From NCBI GenBank assembly GCA_021199495.1, contig JAJQHY010000059.1:1-61350 (forward strand): 61,350 bases of DNA, written 5' to 3'. Both the position numbers and the translations under genes were made by a program. Below are positions 45,726 to 53,305 of this stretch, one piece after another. How positions within the stretch are numbered: position 1 is the stretch's first letter; each line of letters begins with the position of its first letter. The notes under the pieces were generated by a model that saw nothing but the letters and a program-made list of their open reading frames with translations, had not been told where the DNA came from and made no database searches. This stretch comes from Lachnospiraceae bacterium. Its GTDB lineage: Bacteria > Bacillota > Clostridia > Lachnospirales > Lachnospiraceae.

Positions 45726-46454
45726 TCACAAAGCTTTGCAGGAAGCGTTCGGCAGATATTCCCACAGGCAGTCCGGCTCAAGGTTCACGATCAGCTCCGG
45801 CGGAAAATTCACCTGCCGTAAAATCTCATCCGCCTCATCAAAAGTGCCCACCGCGTCACAGTAATGCGCGTCCGTTCCGAGCAGGATTGGCACCTGATAT
45901 TCCCTGCACAGTTTCAGATACTTCGGGATATTCTCCGCAGCGTTCTGTCTGGCATTATATGGGTTCATGGAGCTGTTGTTGACCTCCAGCAGGACGTGAT
46001 ACTGTTTCGCCGCCTCCACAAGGCGTTCATATTCCAGCGGATACCGGGAATCATCCGGGTGACCGATGATACAGACATAAGGATTCTGCATCGCCCTGAT
46101 CAGTGAATTTGTGTTCTCCGCGGCACTTCCGGGCTTCACGCAGGAAAGGTGCAGACTGGCAATGCAGTAATCCAGAAGCTTCAGCCGCCTTTCGGATAAA
46201 TCCAGTGTTCCCTCCATATCCATAATATTGGCCTCCACGCCGGCCAGGATGCGCATGCCCTTATATTCCTTCGGCAGTACCTTCAGATTGCCGAAAAAAA
46301 ACTCGTGAGGGCCTCCCGGCATGGCAGGCGCATGCTCACTTAAGCCATAAATTTTCAGGCCGCGGGTATAAGCTGCTTCCATATTCTCTTTGACGGTGCT
46401 GTACGCATGACCGCCGGCAACACTGTGGGTATGTAAATCAATCAGGTATTTCAC
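45726..46454 (-). CDS. PHP-domain phosphatase (YcdX type)
   Basis: 242 residues, a metal-dependent PHP barrel. Metal-site motifs: DLHTHS at the N-terminus, GLSEHAP near 37, GVEANI near 72, ASLHLS near 99, CIIGHPDD near 128 and GTDAHY near 190. YcdX-type enzymes hydrolyse small phosphate esters; histidinol phosphatase of the PHP class is a less likely alternative given the distant single his gene. The GTG start at 46454 overlaps the stop of the DUF1836 gene (GTGA), so the two are translated together. Confidence 0.9.
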   Translation of the reverse strand: MKYLIDLHTHSVAGGHAYSTVKENMEAAYTRGLKIYGLSEHAPAMPGGPHEFFFGNLKVLPKEYKGMRILAGVEANIMDMEGTLDLSERRLKLLDYCIASLHLSCVKPGSAAENTNSLIRAMQNPYVCIIGHPDDSRYPLEYERLVEAAKQYHVLLEVNNSSMNPYNARQNAAENIPKYLKLCREYQVPILLGTDAHYCDAVGTFDEADEILRQVNFPPELIVNLEPDCLWEYLPNASCKAL

Positions 46455-47101
46455 GCGCTCGTCTCCCCCTGTTTTTTCTCATGTTTCTTTTTGGTCTGCG
46501 CTTCCATCTGCGGCATGGCGTCGATCATTTTTTCAATCATCATTTTTTTCATATATACATCAAAACTCAGGGTACAGATAAAGGCAAAAGTCTGCAGGTG
46601 CTCCCGCTCTTTATCATCCTGTACAGATTCAAAAATATTCTGTGACCGCTCAAACGAGCTTTTCAGGTCTTTCTTCACATCCGATACCAGATCACCTTCC
46701 ATGGAAAAAACTGCCTCATAGACTTCCTGAAGGGAAAGCTCATGCAGGTCGCCGTGAAAGTATTCTTCCGTAATGGGTTTTAAAAGACGACTGATGTCCC
46801 CCATGGAAAGAAAGCCCTTGAAATAATAAATAAAAATCAGTAAAAGAATGTGCTCCCTGGAATATTTCTTTTTTACGGGAGGCGGCAGAAGATCGTTTTT
46901 GGAATAATTGTTGATCATGGTTTTCGTCAGTATCTTATCCGAATCCGGATAACGCGCGCTTGCTCGCAGACGCTCTTCCATAATTGAAGTTACCTGATCC
47001 ATATAAAGATCAATGTTCGGAATTTCCTCTGCCCTGATATAGTCCACTCTGTCAAGGCTCTCCAGAATACTCTCCAGCAGATTATCTGTATTAATCGTCA
47101 T
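46451..47101 (-). CDS. DUF1836 domain-containing protein, copy 2
   Basis: 216 residues, soluble and helical with a Lys-rich tail. The DUF1836 core runs from about 30 to 140 (IPNIDLYMDQVTSIMEERL, then TKTMINNYSKN and a basic PPVKKKYSREHILLLIFIYY), similar in plan to copy 1 at 16748-17287. The frame opens earlier; ATG 47101 fits the domain start, but its ribosome site is weak. Its stop overlaps the PHP gene start. A role as a DNA-binding regulator is inferred only from the helix-turn-helix-like core. Confidence 0.85.
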   Translation of the reverse strand: MTINTDNLLESILESLDRVDYIRAEEIPNIDLYMDQVTSIMEERLRASARYPDSDKILTKTMINNYSKNDLLPPPVKKKYSREHILLLIFIYYFKGFLSMGDISRLLKPITEEYFHGDLHELSLQEVYEAVFSMEGDLVSDVKKDLKSSFERSQNIFESVQDDKEREHLQTFAFICTLSFDVYMKKMMIEKMIDAMPQMEAQTKKKHEKKQGETSA

Positions 47102-47179
47102 AATCAAGTCCGTTTCCGTCCGCCGCACGGCGTACCGTTTCAGTATAACTTTTCCTTTATCAAAATGCAAGTTTTTTGC

Positions 47180-47208
47180 TTTACTTTTACACTTTACTGT
47201 GCTAATAT
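47180..47208 (+). promoter_or_regulatory. promoter of the YerC-type gene
   Basis: TTTACT (47180-47185), 17-base spacer and TAATAT (47203-47208), with TGC before the -10. It closely resembles the cold-shock promoter at 48491-48519. Confidence 0.5.
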
Positions 47209-47248
47209 GCTTCTCAGTAAATTTTATTTGTAACAGGAGTGTTCCATC

Positions 47249-47572
47249 ATGAATAAAAGAATCAAATCCGAAGCTGTCGATTATCTCTTTGATGCCATCC
47301 TTTCCCTGAGGACCAGGGAAGAGTGCTACCGTTTTTTTGAGGATCTGTGCACCGTCAACGAGCTTTTAAGCCTCTCTCAACGCTGCGATGTCGCCGCAAT
47401 GCTGAACCGCAAATGTACTTATGTGGAAATTGCGGAGAAAACCGGCGCCTCCACCGCCACGATCAGCCGCGTAAACCGTTCCCTGCACTACGGCAACGAT
47501 GGATATGAGCTGGTATTTTCCCGTATTGACGGTAATACAGGGGAGGACACAACGCAGCAAAAAGATGGGTGA
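47249..47572 (+). CDS. YerC/YecD family TrpR-related regulator
   Basis: 107 residues. The N-terminal 90 residues match the YerC/YecD branch of the Trp-repressor superfamily: MNKRIKSEAVDYLFDAILSL, then ELLSLSQRCDVAAML and the recognition helix TYVEIAEKTGASTATISRV. It is probably a DNA-binding regulator; its regulon is unknown. AGGAG precedes the ATG. The tail (GNTGEDTTQQKDG) is polar and disordered. It is convergent with the degenerate M23 gene; both stop codons lie within one hairpin. Confidence 0.93.
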   Translation: MNKRIKSEAVDYLFDAILSLRTREECYRFFEDLCTVNELLSLSQRCDVAAMLNRKCTYVEIAEKTGASTATISRVNRSLHYGNDGYELVFSRIDGNTGEDTTQQKDG

Positions 47573-47587
47573 CATATATCACCCATC
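47560..47587 (-). terminator. terminator of the M23-like gene, overlapping the yerC stop codon
   Basis: GATGGGTGA (47564-47572) pairs with TCACCCATC (47579-47587), loop of 6, followed on the minus strand by TTTTTGC. Confidence 0.8.
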
Positions 47588-48325
47588 CACCGACATAATC
47601 GTATAAACATTGATCAGCGCATCATCCTTTGTAATCTGATATTTAATCAGTGTATTATCCTCCTGGATCAGAAACAGGGGCGTACCTCTCACCACGGTAT
47701 CCCCCTGCTGAATCAGAGGTGTTCCCATGTTGGTATAAATGGAATCGTATCCGTTCCCATGATCGATATGTACCTCATAGTAGCCGTAGGCATTCTGCCG
47801 CACCAGCTCCACTGTGCCGGCGCCCGTTGCCACCACTACAGCACCCTCACTTCCCTCATAATAAACAGCCTGATCCAGTTCACTCTCATCCTCCGGTTTT
47901 TCAGCCGGTGTGCTGGAACCGGTCACAGGGAAGCCTGACGGGATCGCATCCTCTTCCGCCGACGCCTCCTCCTCCAGTTTATCCTGCAGTGTCTCCGTCA
48001 GCACCGCGATCTGACTCTCAAGTTCTTCAATTTCCAGTACCTGACCGGAATACTGACTCTGAAGCTCCTCATATTGTGTACGCAGTGCCTCATATGCCTC
48101 ATTCATTTCCTGACGCTGTGCCGTCATCTTCGTCAGGGTCACCGCCACCTGTCTCGTTTCAAAAATCAGAATACCCAGGATAGCGCCGATAATGACACAG
48201 ACCGTAACCAGAATGGTATAGAAACTCGTATTTTTCAACCGAATGATCATCGGTTCCTCATCCGGATCGCTGCTCTTGATCGCAATCATGTGAACTTTCT
48301 TTTTGGGTTTCACATCTTTCTTCAT
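47579..48325 (-). CDS. membrane-anchored coiled-coil protein with degenerate M23 (LytM) domain
   Basis: 248 residues: a basic cytoplasmic start, one membrane segment (about 34-55), a coiled coil (about 65-115), an acidic linker and a C-terminal LytM-like fold from about 155 (VVVATGAGTVELV, YYEVHIDHGNGYDSIYTNMG). The zinc ligands are not there: no HxxxD strand precedes the domain and the usual HxH near the end reads IKYQI. It is therefore likely a binding or scaffold protein, comparable to SpoIIQ or EnvC-type non-enzymatic LytM factors. GGGAGG precedes ATG 48325. Confidence 0.82.
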   Translation of the reverse strand: MKKDVKPKKKVHMIAIKSSDPDEEPMIIRLKNTSFYTILVTVCVIIGAILGILIFETRQVAVTLTKMTAQRQEMNEAYEALRTQYEELQSQYSGQVLEIEELESQIAVLTETLQDKLEEEASAEEDAIPSGFPVTGSSTPAEKPEDESELDQAVYYEGSEGAVVVATGAGTVELVRQNAYGYYEVHIDHGNGYDSIYTNMGTPLIQQGDTVVRGTPLFLIQEDNTLIKYQITKDDALINVYTIMSVDG

Positions 48326-48380
48326 GGCAACCTCCCTGATTTTATATAAATTTTCCGTTACCGTACACCAATTATTCACT

Positions 48381-48409
48381 ATCTTAACATATTTGTAATT
48401 TTTTCGCAA
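48381..48409 (-). promoter_or_regulatory. promoter of the M23-like gene
   Basis: TTGCGA (48404-48409) and TAAGAT (48381-48386) on the minus strand, 17-base spacer. Confidence 0.5.
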
Positions 48410-48490
48410 CTATAATGAAACATGTCCGGTTCAAAGCTTCCCTTCGCAGTCACTTTCCCTTCGGTGTTTCTTAATTTTACATGATTTTTC

Positions 48491-48519
48491 TTTACTTTTT
48501 TACAGAAATGTGCTAAAAT
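48491..48519 (+). promoter_or_regulatory. promoter of the cold-shock gene
   Basis: TTTACT (48491-48496), 17 bases, TAAAAT (48514-48519) with TGC directly before the -10 (extended -10). The leader is about 86 bases, consistent with a structured cold-shock 5' UTR. Confidence 0.6.
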
Positions 48520-48611
48520 CCCATTAGTTTTGAGTAACGGAGGGGATTGCTCCAAACGGCTTCACCATAAACCGGTACATCAAAATGTATTTTTTATGGA
48601 GGTATCTTGAG

Positions 48612-48812
48612 ATGAACAAAGGTACAGTAAAGTGGTTTAACAACCAAAAAGGTTACGGTTTCATCACCGATGAATCCGGCAAGGACGTATTCGTACATTT
48701 CACCGGCCTGAAAATGGAAGGCTATAAGTCTCTCGAAGAAGGCGCAAAGGTAGAATACGAACTGACCGAAGGTGCAAAAGGACCTCAGGCTGTTAACGTA
48801 GTAAAGCTTTAA
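48612..48812 (+). CDS. cold-shock protein (CspA family)
   Basis: 66 residues, a single cold-shock OB domain that binds single-stranded RNA and DNA. RNP1 KGYGFI and RNP2 VFVHF are both intact, and the [12 protein letters not shown] start is typical. TGGAGG precedes ATG 48612; an in-frame ATG at 48585 lacks a site. It acts as an RNA chaperone during growth or cold stress. A long leader and an extended -10 promoter fit high expression. Confidence 0.97.
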   Translation: MNKGTVKWFNNQKGYGFITDESGKDVFVHFTGLKMEGYKSLEEGAKVEYELTEGAKGPQAVNVVKL

Positions 48813-48970
48813 TAACCGGATCCCATGTGGATTTTTATTAACGCTTTTCATTCAACCGGAGACACACCACTGTCATAATTTCCGGTCTGCAAAACATAAT
48901 TCGATGTATTCGTAATAAGCAGCTTACCTTTGTCAGTAACTCCTTTTTATCCATATATTGGTTATGATGC

Positions 48971-48998
48971 AAAAAAAGTGCCGCAGGGCACTTTTTTT
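48971..48998. terminator. bidirectional terminator between the cold-shock gene and hisA
   Basis: Perfect 12-bp arms AAAAAAAGTGCC/GGCACTTTTTTT with a 4-base loop. Confidence 0.92.
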
Positions 48999-49013
48999 GT
49001 GCCTTTCCCCGAC

Positions 49014-49784
49014 TCACATAAACGCAATCACTTTTTCAAACTCCATATCTCCGCCGAACAGATCGAGCGCACTGCCGATGGTGACATCAACCCGGCCTCT
49101 CCCGGCCTTTTTTAATATTTCCAGGTCCTTAAAATCATGTACGCCGCCGGCATAGGTGACAGGCTTTTTGCCCCAGTCTCCCAAAAGAGAAACAACCTCT
49201 TCCTCGATTCCTGATACCTTCCCTTCCACATCCACTGCGTGGACCAGAAATTCGTCACAATAACAGGCCAGGAGATCGAGCGTCTCCTCATTCAGCACTG
49301 TTTCTGTTATCTTCTGCCACCTGTCAGTGACGATCCGATATTGTGCACCGACTTTTTTACAGGACAGATCCAGAACCAGACGCTCTTTTCCTACCGCGTC
49401 ACAAAGCGCGTGCAGCCTGTCCATGTGGATTTTTCCCTGTGCGAACACATAAGAAGTGACGATCACATGACTCGCTCCCGCCTGAATGAATTCCGCCGCA
49501 TTGTCCGGATGAATACCGCCGCCCACCTGCAGCCCGCCCGGATAAGCCTTCAGTGCTTCCATCGCCTGCGCTTTTGTGGCAGGATAATACACGCTGTCCG
49601 CAGCATTCAGTAAAATGATATGACCGCCCTTTAAGCCTTTTTCCCGGTACAGCTTCGCAAAATCCGCGGCAGAACACTCACTGACAAAATTTTCCTGCGC
49701 ACGGTTTTGCTCATCCGAAAGACTCGAGCCTACGATCTGCTTGACTTTTCCATTATGAATATCGATACATGGTCTGAAACGCAA
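49014..49784 (-). CDS. hisA: eukaryotic-type HisA (ProFAR isomerase)
   Basis: Isomerises ProFAR to PRFAR, the fourth step of histidine synthesis. 256 residues in a TIM barrel. It resembles yeast His6 and the eukaryotic-type HisA family (TIGR02129-like) more than normal bacterial HisA: CIDIHNGKVKQIVG at the start, QVGGGI, VLDLSCKK, HAVDVEG and the VDVTIGSALDLFGG end. Catalytic Asp residues are the first (CIDIH) and the one in HAVDVEG. It starts at TTG 49784, with AGGAGG 7 bases upstream. No other his gene is in the window. Confidence 0.92.
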   Translation of the reverse strand: MRFRPCIDIHNGKVKQIVGSSLSDEQNRAQENFVSECSAADFAKLYREKGLKGGHIILLNAADSVYYPATKAQAMEALKAYPGGLQVGGGIHPDNAAEFIQAGASHVIVTSYVFAQGKIHMDRLHALCDAVGKERLVLDLSCKKVGAQYRIVTDRWQKITETVLNEETLDLLACYCDEFLVHAVDVEGKVSGIEEEVVSLLGDWGKKPVTYAGGVHDFKDLEILKKAGRGRVDVTIGSALDLFGGDMEFEKVIAFM

Positions 49785-49988
49785 AAGAGTGCCTCCTGTA
49801 TTTTCCTTTCAGCCGCTGTGAATAATAAACATCAAATGACACATACTGTACCTGACAGACTGATATCCATTTCACGGCGCCTGGCGCGGCCCTTTCAGAA
49901 AAAATAAAAATATCGCCTGCGTGAGGCACGCACAAAAGTCTGTTTTAAAATTCAATTCATCTTTATTATGTACAAAATGGAGGGAATG

Positions 49989-50498
49989 ATGAAAAAATAC
50001 AGTTTCAGAAACAGAATGCTGACAATCACATTTGCCTTTGTGCTGTCCACGGCCCTCATCGGCTGCGGCAGGAATTCCTCTGTCAACTCTTCTGACGACA
50101 GCTATTTGGATGAGAGCACCACCGACAGCAGCTCTTTTGATGTGAATGATGACATCACCGGCAACGGCACGGCAAACAGTAGTTCTTCAGACACAGACGG
50201 CAGCACAGTCGGCAGCAGTTCTTCAGACGCGAATAATTTCACGAACAGTGTCACAAACGGCAGCAGCTCTTCCGCAAACGGAAACGATAACGCTTACAAC
50301 AATGACGGCGTTTTAGGCAATGCAGTGGATGACGTCGGGAACGGAATCGTGGACGGCGTCAATGATGTTGCAGACGGTGTCGGCGACGCCATAGACGATG
50401 TGGTCGGCGGCGGAACAACCACCGGAAACGGTACAGCAAACACGAACGGCACAACCGGTACCGGTACGTCGAACACAACCGGCCTGGGCACAGAATAA
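49989..50498 (+). CDS. low-complexity lipoprotein
   Basis: 169 residues. A signal peptide with lipobox LIGC (lipid attachment at the Cys near residue 27) is followed by about 140 residues almost entirely Ser, Asn, Gly, Asp and Thr (for example SSSSDTDGST, SSSSDANN, SSSSANGN), with a DDV/GNGIVDGV stretch in the middle. No enzymatic domain is present. GGAGGG lies 4 bases before ATG 49989; an ATG at 49986 is too close to it. Likely a surface-exposed flexible lipoprotein. Function is unknown. Confidence 0.75.
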   Translation: MKKYSFRNRMLTITFAFVLSTALIGCGRNSSVNSSDDSYLDESTTDSSSFDVNDDITGNGTANSSSSDTDGSTVGSSSSDANNFTNSVTNGSSSSANGNDNAYNNDGVLGNAVDDVGNGIVDGVNDVADGVGDAIDDVVGGGTTTGNGTANTNGTTGTGTSNTTGLGTE

Positions 50499-50504
50499 AC
50501 GGGA

Positions 50505-50527
50505 AGGGGCATAAGCCCCTGCCCTCT
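50505..50527 (+). terminator. weak terminator after the lipoprotein gene
   Basis: AGGGGC/GCCCCT 6-bp arms with an ATAA loop. The following tract is CT-rich, not a clean T run. Confidence 0.45.
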
Positions 50528-50532
50528 TTCTG

Positions 50533-51288
50533 TCATCCGATTACATCACTCATATCATAGCGGCCGGCCGGCTTTCCCTTAAGAAATTTGGCTGCCTCCA
50601 GCGCTCCCTTGGCAAACACACCTCTGGAATAAGCGGAATGGCTGAAGGTAATCACTTCATCCGCTCCCGCAAAAATCACATCATGGTCTCCCACAATCGT
50701 ACCGCCTCTGACGGAGGAAATGCCGATTTCCTTCGCCGGGCGCTTCTGCCTGCGGCTGCTCCTGTCATATACATACTCATAGGTCTGTCCACAGCTGTCA
50801 TTGACCGCATCCGCTAAGGCCAGCGCGGTGCCGCTGGGCGCATCCAGCTTCTGATTATGATGTCTTTCCACGATCTCAATATCGTAACCCGCTTCGGACA
50901 GCTTCGGTGAAATCTCGGAAAGAAGCTTTAAAAGCAGGTTGATGCCGACCGACATGTTGGCGGATTTTAAAACAGCGGTCTTACCTGCCGCCTCCTCCAC
51001 CCGGGCAAGCTGTTCCTCGCTTAAACCGGTCGTGCAGAGCACACAGGGGAGTTCCCGGGCGATGCAATAGTCCAGCAGTCCATCTACCGCAGAGGCACTG
51101 GAAAAGTCAATCACCACGTCCGCTTCCACATCACAGTCCGCAATATCCGTAAAAACCGGGTAATCATTTTTCTGAACACCGGTAATATCCACACCGGCCA
51201 CGATCTGAACCGTTTCCTCCTGCGCTGCCAGAGAAGAGATAAACTGACCCATCTTCCCATTACAGCCGTGCATGATAATCCGTGTCAT
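50533..51288 (-). CDS. dapB: 4-hydroxy-tetrahydrodipicolinate reductase
   Basis: Second step of the diaminopimelate/lysine branch: reduces the DapA product with NAD(P)H. 251 residues. Seen: the Rossmann loop MHGCNGKMG at the N-terminus, CTTGLS near 92 and the substrate motif ERHHNQKLDAPSGTA near 145. The ATG overlaps the dapA stop (ATGA), with GGGAG in the end of dapA as ribosome site, so the genes are translationally coupled. It supplies DAP for the wall and lysine. Confidence 0.97.
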   Translation of the reverse strand: MTRIIMHGCNGKMGQFISSLAAQEETVQIVAGVDITGVQKNDYPVFTDIADCDVEADVVIDFSSASAVDGLLDYCIARELPCVLCTTGLSEEQLARVEEAAGKTAVLKSANMSVGINLLLKLLSEISPKLSEAGYDIEIVERHHNQKLDAPSGTALALADAVNDSCGQTYEYVYDRSSRRQKRPAKEIGISSVRGGTIVGDHDVIFAGADEVITFSHSAYSRGVFAKGALEAAKFLKGKPAGRYDMSDVIG

Positions 51289-52178
51289 ACCACTCCCTCG
51301 ATTCCGTACATGGTCATTGCCTTTTTCAACTGTTCCTGATGCTCTTCCTCCATGACTGTCAGGGGAAGACGCAGAACATTTTTGCCGAAACCGATAAAGC
51401 TGGCGGCGCTCTTGACCGGGATCGGATTGACCTCACTGAACAATGCATCGATCAGAGGCAGGGCGCGCAGCTGCTCCTTCGCGCTCTCCTCCACTTTTCC
51501 GTCAAAATACAGCTGGCAGATATCGTGCGTCTGCTTCGGCGCGATATTGCTCAGAACGGAAATCACGCCTTTGCCTCCCAGCGAAAGAATCGGGACAATC
51601 TGATCATCGTTGCCGGAGTAAATATCCATCTGGCCGTCTGTCAGCTGCGCGATATGCGCTACCTGAGAGATATTGCCGCTGGCTTCCTTGACCGCCACGA
51701 TATTGTCCACGTCATGGAACAGGCGGGCTATTGTCGCCGGTGCTATATTCACACCCGTGCGGCTCTGAATATTATACAGGATTACAGGAATGTGAATGCT
51801 CTGCGCAACGGTCTTAAAGTGCGTATATAAACCGTTCTGCGTTGCTTTATTGTAATAGGGGCTGACTAAAAGTACGCCGTCCGCACCCATTTTCTCCGCC
51901 TCTTCAGACAGATAAACCGCCGTCTCTGTGCAGTTGGAGCCGGTACCCGCAACCACAGGAATCCTGCCCGCTACCTGCCGGATGCAGAAACCTACAACCT
52001 CCAGAAGCTCCTCATGACTCAAAGTGCTGGACTCACCGGTAGTTCCGCAGACGATGATCGCATCCGTACCATTCGCGATCTGAAACTCAATCAGGTCGGC
52101 AAAACTCTCATAATCCACACTGCCGTCCTCGCGAAACGGCGTGATGATCGCTACACCTGCTCCTTTAAATATCGACAT
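51285..52178 (-). CDS. dapA: 4-hydroxy-tetrahydrodipicolinate synthase
   Basis: Condenses pyruvate with aspartate semialdehyde. 297 residues in a TIM barrel. Schiff-base Lys164 in VAVKEASGN, Tyr135 and Arg140 in LYNIQSRTG, and GTTGES at 45-50 are all present. GGAGGCATACT precedes ATG 52178. It has a good TTGACA promoter. The leader is only about 25 bases, so there is no room for a lysine riboswitch or T-box; control must be otherwise. Confidence 0.97.
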   Translation of the reverse strand: MSIFKGAGVAIITPFREDGSVDYESFADLIEFQIANGTDAIIVCGTTGESSTLSHEELLEVVGFCIRQVAGRIPVVAGTGSNCTETAVYLSEEAEKMGADGVLLVSPYYNKATQNGLYTHFKTVAQSIHIPVILYNIQSRTGVNIAPATIARLFHDVDNIVAVKEASGNISQVAHIAQLTDGQMDIYSGNDDQIVPILSLGGKGVISVLSNIAPKQTHDICQLYFDGKVEESAKEQLRALPLIDALFSEVNPIPVKSAASFIGFGKNVLRLPLTVMEEEHQEQLKKAMTMYGIEGVV

Positions 52179-52207
52179 AGTATGCCTCCAAACAAATGAT
52201 TTTCTTT

Positions 52208-52236
52208 ATTCTATCATTCTGTAAAACAGGTGTCAA
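52208..52236 (-). promoter_or_regulatory. promoter of dapA-dapB
   Basis: TTGACA (52231-52236) and TAGAAT (52208-52213) on the minus strand with a 17-base spacer. Confidence 0.7.
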
Positions 52237-52270
52237 TCAATGTTTTGCAAAGTTATTGTGTCTGCACAAA

Positions 52271-52317
52271 GCATAAGTTCGATTACGGAAATCACAGATT
52301 TCCTGTCTCACTTACGG
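52271..52317 (+). repeat. dispersed repeat A, copy 2
   Basis: Matches 1977-2025: GCATAAGTTCGATTACG, a hairpin GGAAATC-ACA-GATTTCC, then TCTCACTTA. Relative to copy 1 the hairpin keeps pairing through a changed base pair. It lies between the ssb-like gene end and the dapA promoter. Confidence 0.7.
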
Positions 52318-52336
52318 TACATATGAGTGAAGCAGT

Positions 52337-53005
52337 TTATTCATTTTCATGCAGCCCGCTGGTAATCACGCCATTCACTCCTGCCATCAGCTCCAGCTTG
52401 CTCACACTGACCTCATACGCAACCCTTTTCTCCGTATGCTCCTCATCCAGCTTCTTCATGTACTCCCGGCTCTGTATCCGTCCCCAGACAGCCACCCGGT
52501 CTCCCACCTTGAAATTTCCTGCAAAACGCGCGTTTCGGCCCCAGCTGATACACGGTATGTAATCGCTCTTCCCATACGGCCGGTTGACCGCAAGCAGCAG
52601 GTCCGCAATCTCCCGCCCGAGCGGCGTCCTGCGGTACACCGGCTCCTTGCAGATATATCCGTCCAGGTAAATTGCATTGGCGCGGCTGCTCTCCTCCATC
52701 TGCTCCACAAACTCCGCTTCCCTGGCGAACACGCTTAAGACCAGCCTGTTTTTGCGTTCATCATGACGGTTATAGGAGTGAAACTGTCCCTGTACCTTCA
52801 AAAGCTTCCCCCTGTAATCCTGACTGACATCGATCAGCCGCTCCGAAATCATGACCGGAATGGTATCACTCGAAGCGCTCAGCCGCTCCACGCACAATTC
52901 CACCATGTAGAAGCCTTCCCCGTATATTTCATGGTTATAGGTGAAGGTGCTGACCACCCGTCCCGTGACGGTGACCTGATTATTGTCCAATCCTTTTTCT
53001 GTCAT
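52337..53005 (-). CDS. single-stranded DNA-binding-like protein with two OB folds
   Basis: 222 residues. The second half (about 110-185: NAIYLDGYICKEPVYR...LLLAVNRPYGKSDYIPCISWGRNA) is a recognisable SSB-type OB fold. The first half (NQVTVTGRVV...GKLLKVQGQFHSYN) reads as another OB fold. The typical acidic SSB C-terminal tip (DDDIPF) is absent; the end is SGLHENE. It may be a dedicated or accessory ssDNA-binding protein, not the main replicative SSB. GGGGAAATA precedes ATG 53005. It stands alone, unlike replicative ssb between rpsF and rpsR. Confidence 0.8.
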   Translation of the reverse strand: MTEKGLDNNQVTVTGRVVSTFTYNHEIYGEGFYMVELCVERLSASSDTIPVMISERLIDVSQDYRGKLLKVQGQFHSYNRHDERKNRLVLSVFAREAEFVEQMEESSRANAIYLDGYICKEPVYRRTPLGREIADLLLAVNRPYGKSDYIPCISWGRNARFAGNFKVGDRVAVWGRIQSREYMKKLDEEHTEKRVAYEVSVSKLELMAGVNGVITSGLHENE

Positions 53006-53202
53006 TATGTATTTCCCCTTTCTTATGCCGGCCGCGGCCGTACTGCCTTTTTTCGGCGCATGATAAATTTTACTACATCTGTTTTGGAAATAGAAGGAAA
53101 ACCCATCGTGGTTTTTCGACGCCCGGCACTGCCCCTGCAGCCCCCAAAGACTCCCGGCGAAGCATTTTCCTTTATTACTTTTGCATTTTAAGCGAAACTT
53201 TC

Positions 53203-53231
53203 TTGCACACTTTCCTCAATAATGGTATACT
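53203..53231 (+). promoter_or_regulatory. promoter of typA
   Basis: TTGCAC (53203-53208), 17 bases, TATACT (53226-53231). Confidence 0.65.
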
Positions 53232-53305
53232 GTTAAAGTTTGGTTCAGATGAAGTAAGTATATGATCCTGTCCTCATGAATCTGTCATATTTTGAAGGAG
53301 GCTTT

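Noticed and set aside
52179-52336. Lysine riboswitch or T-box upstream of dapA
   Set aside because: The promoter lies 25-55 bases before the start, leaving too little leader; no conserved riboswitch core is visible.
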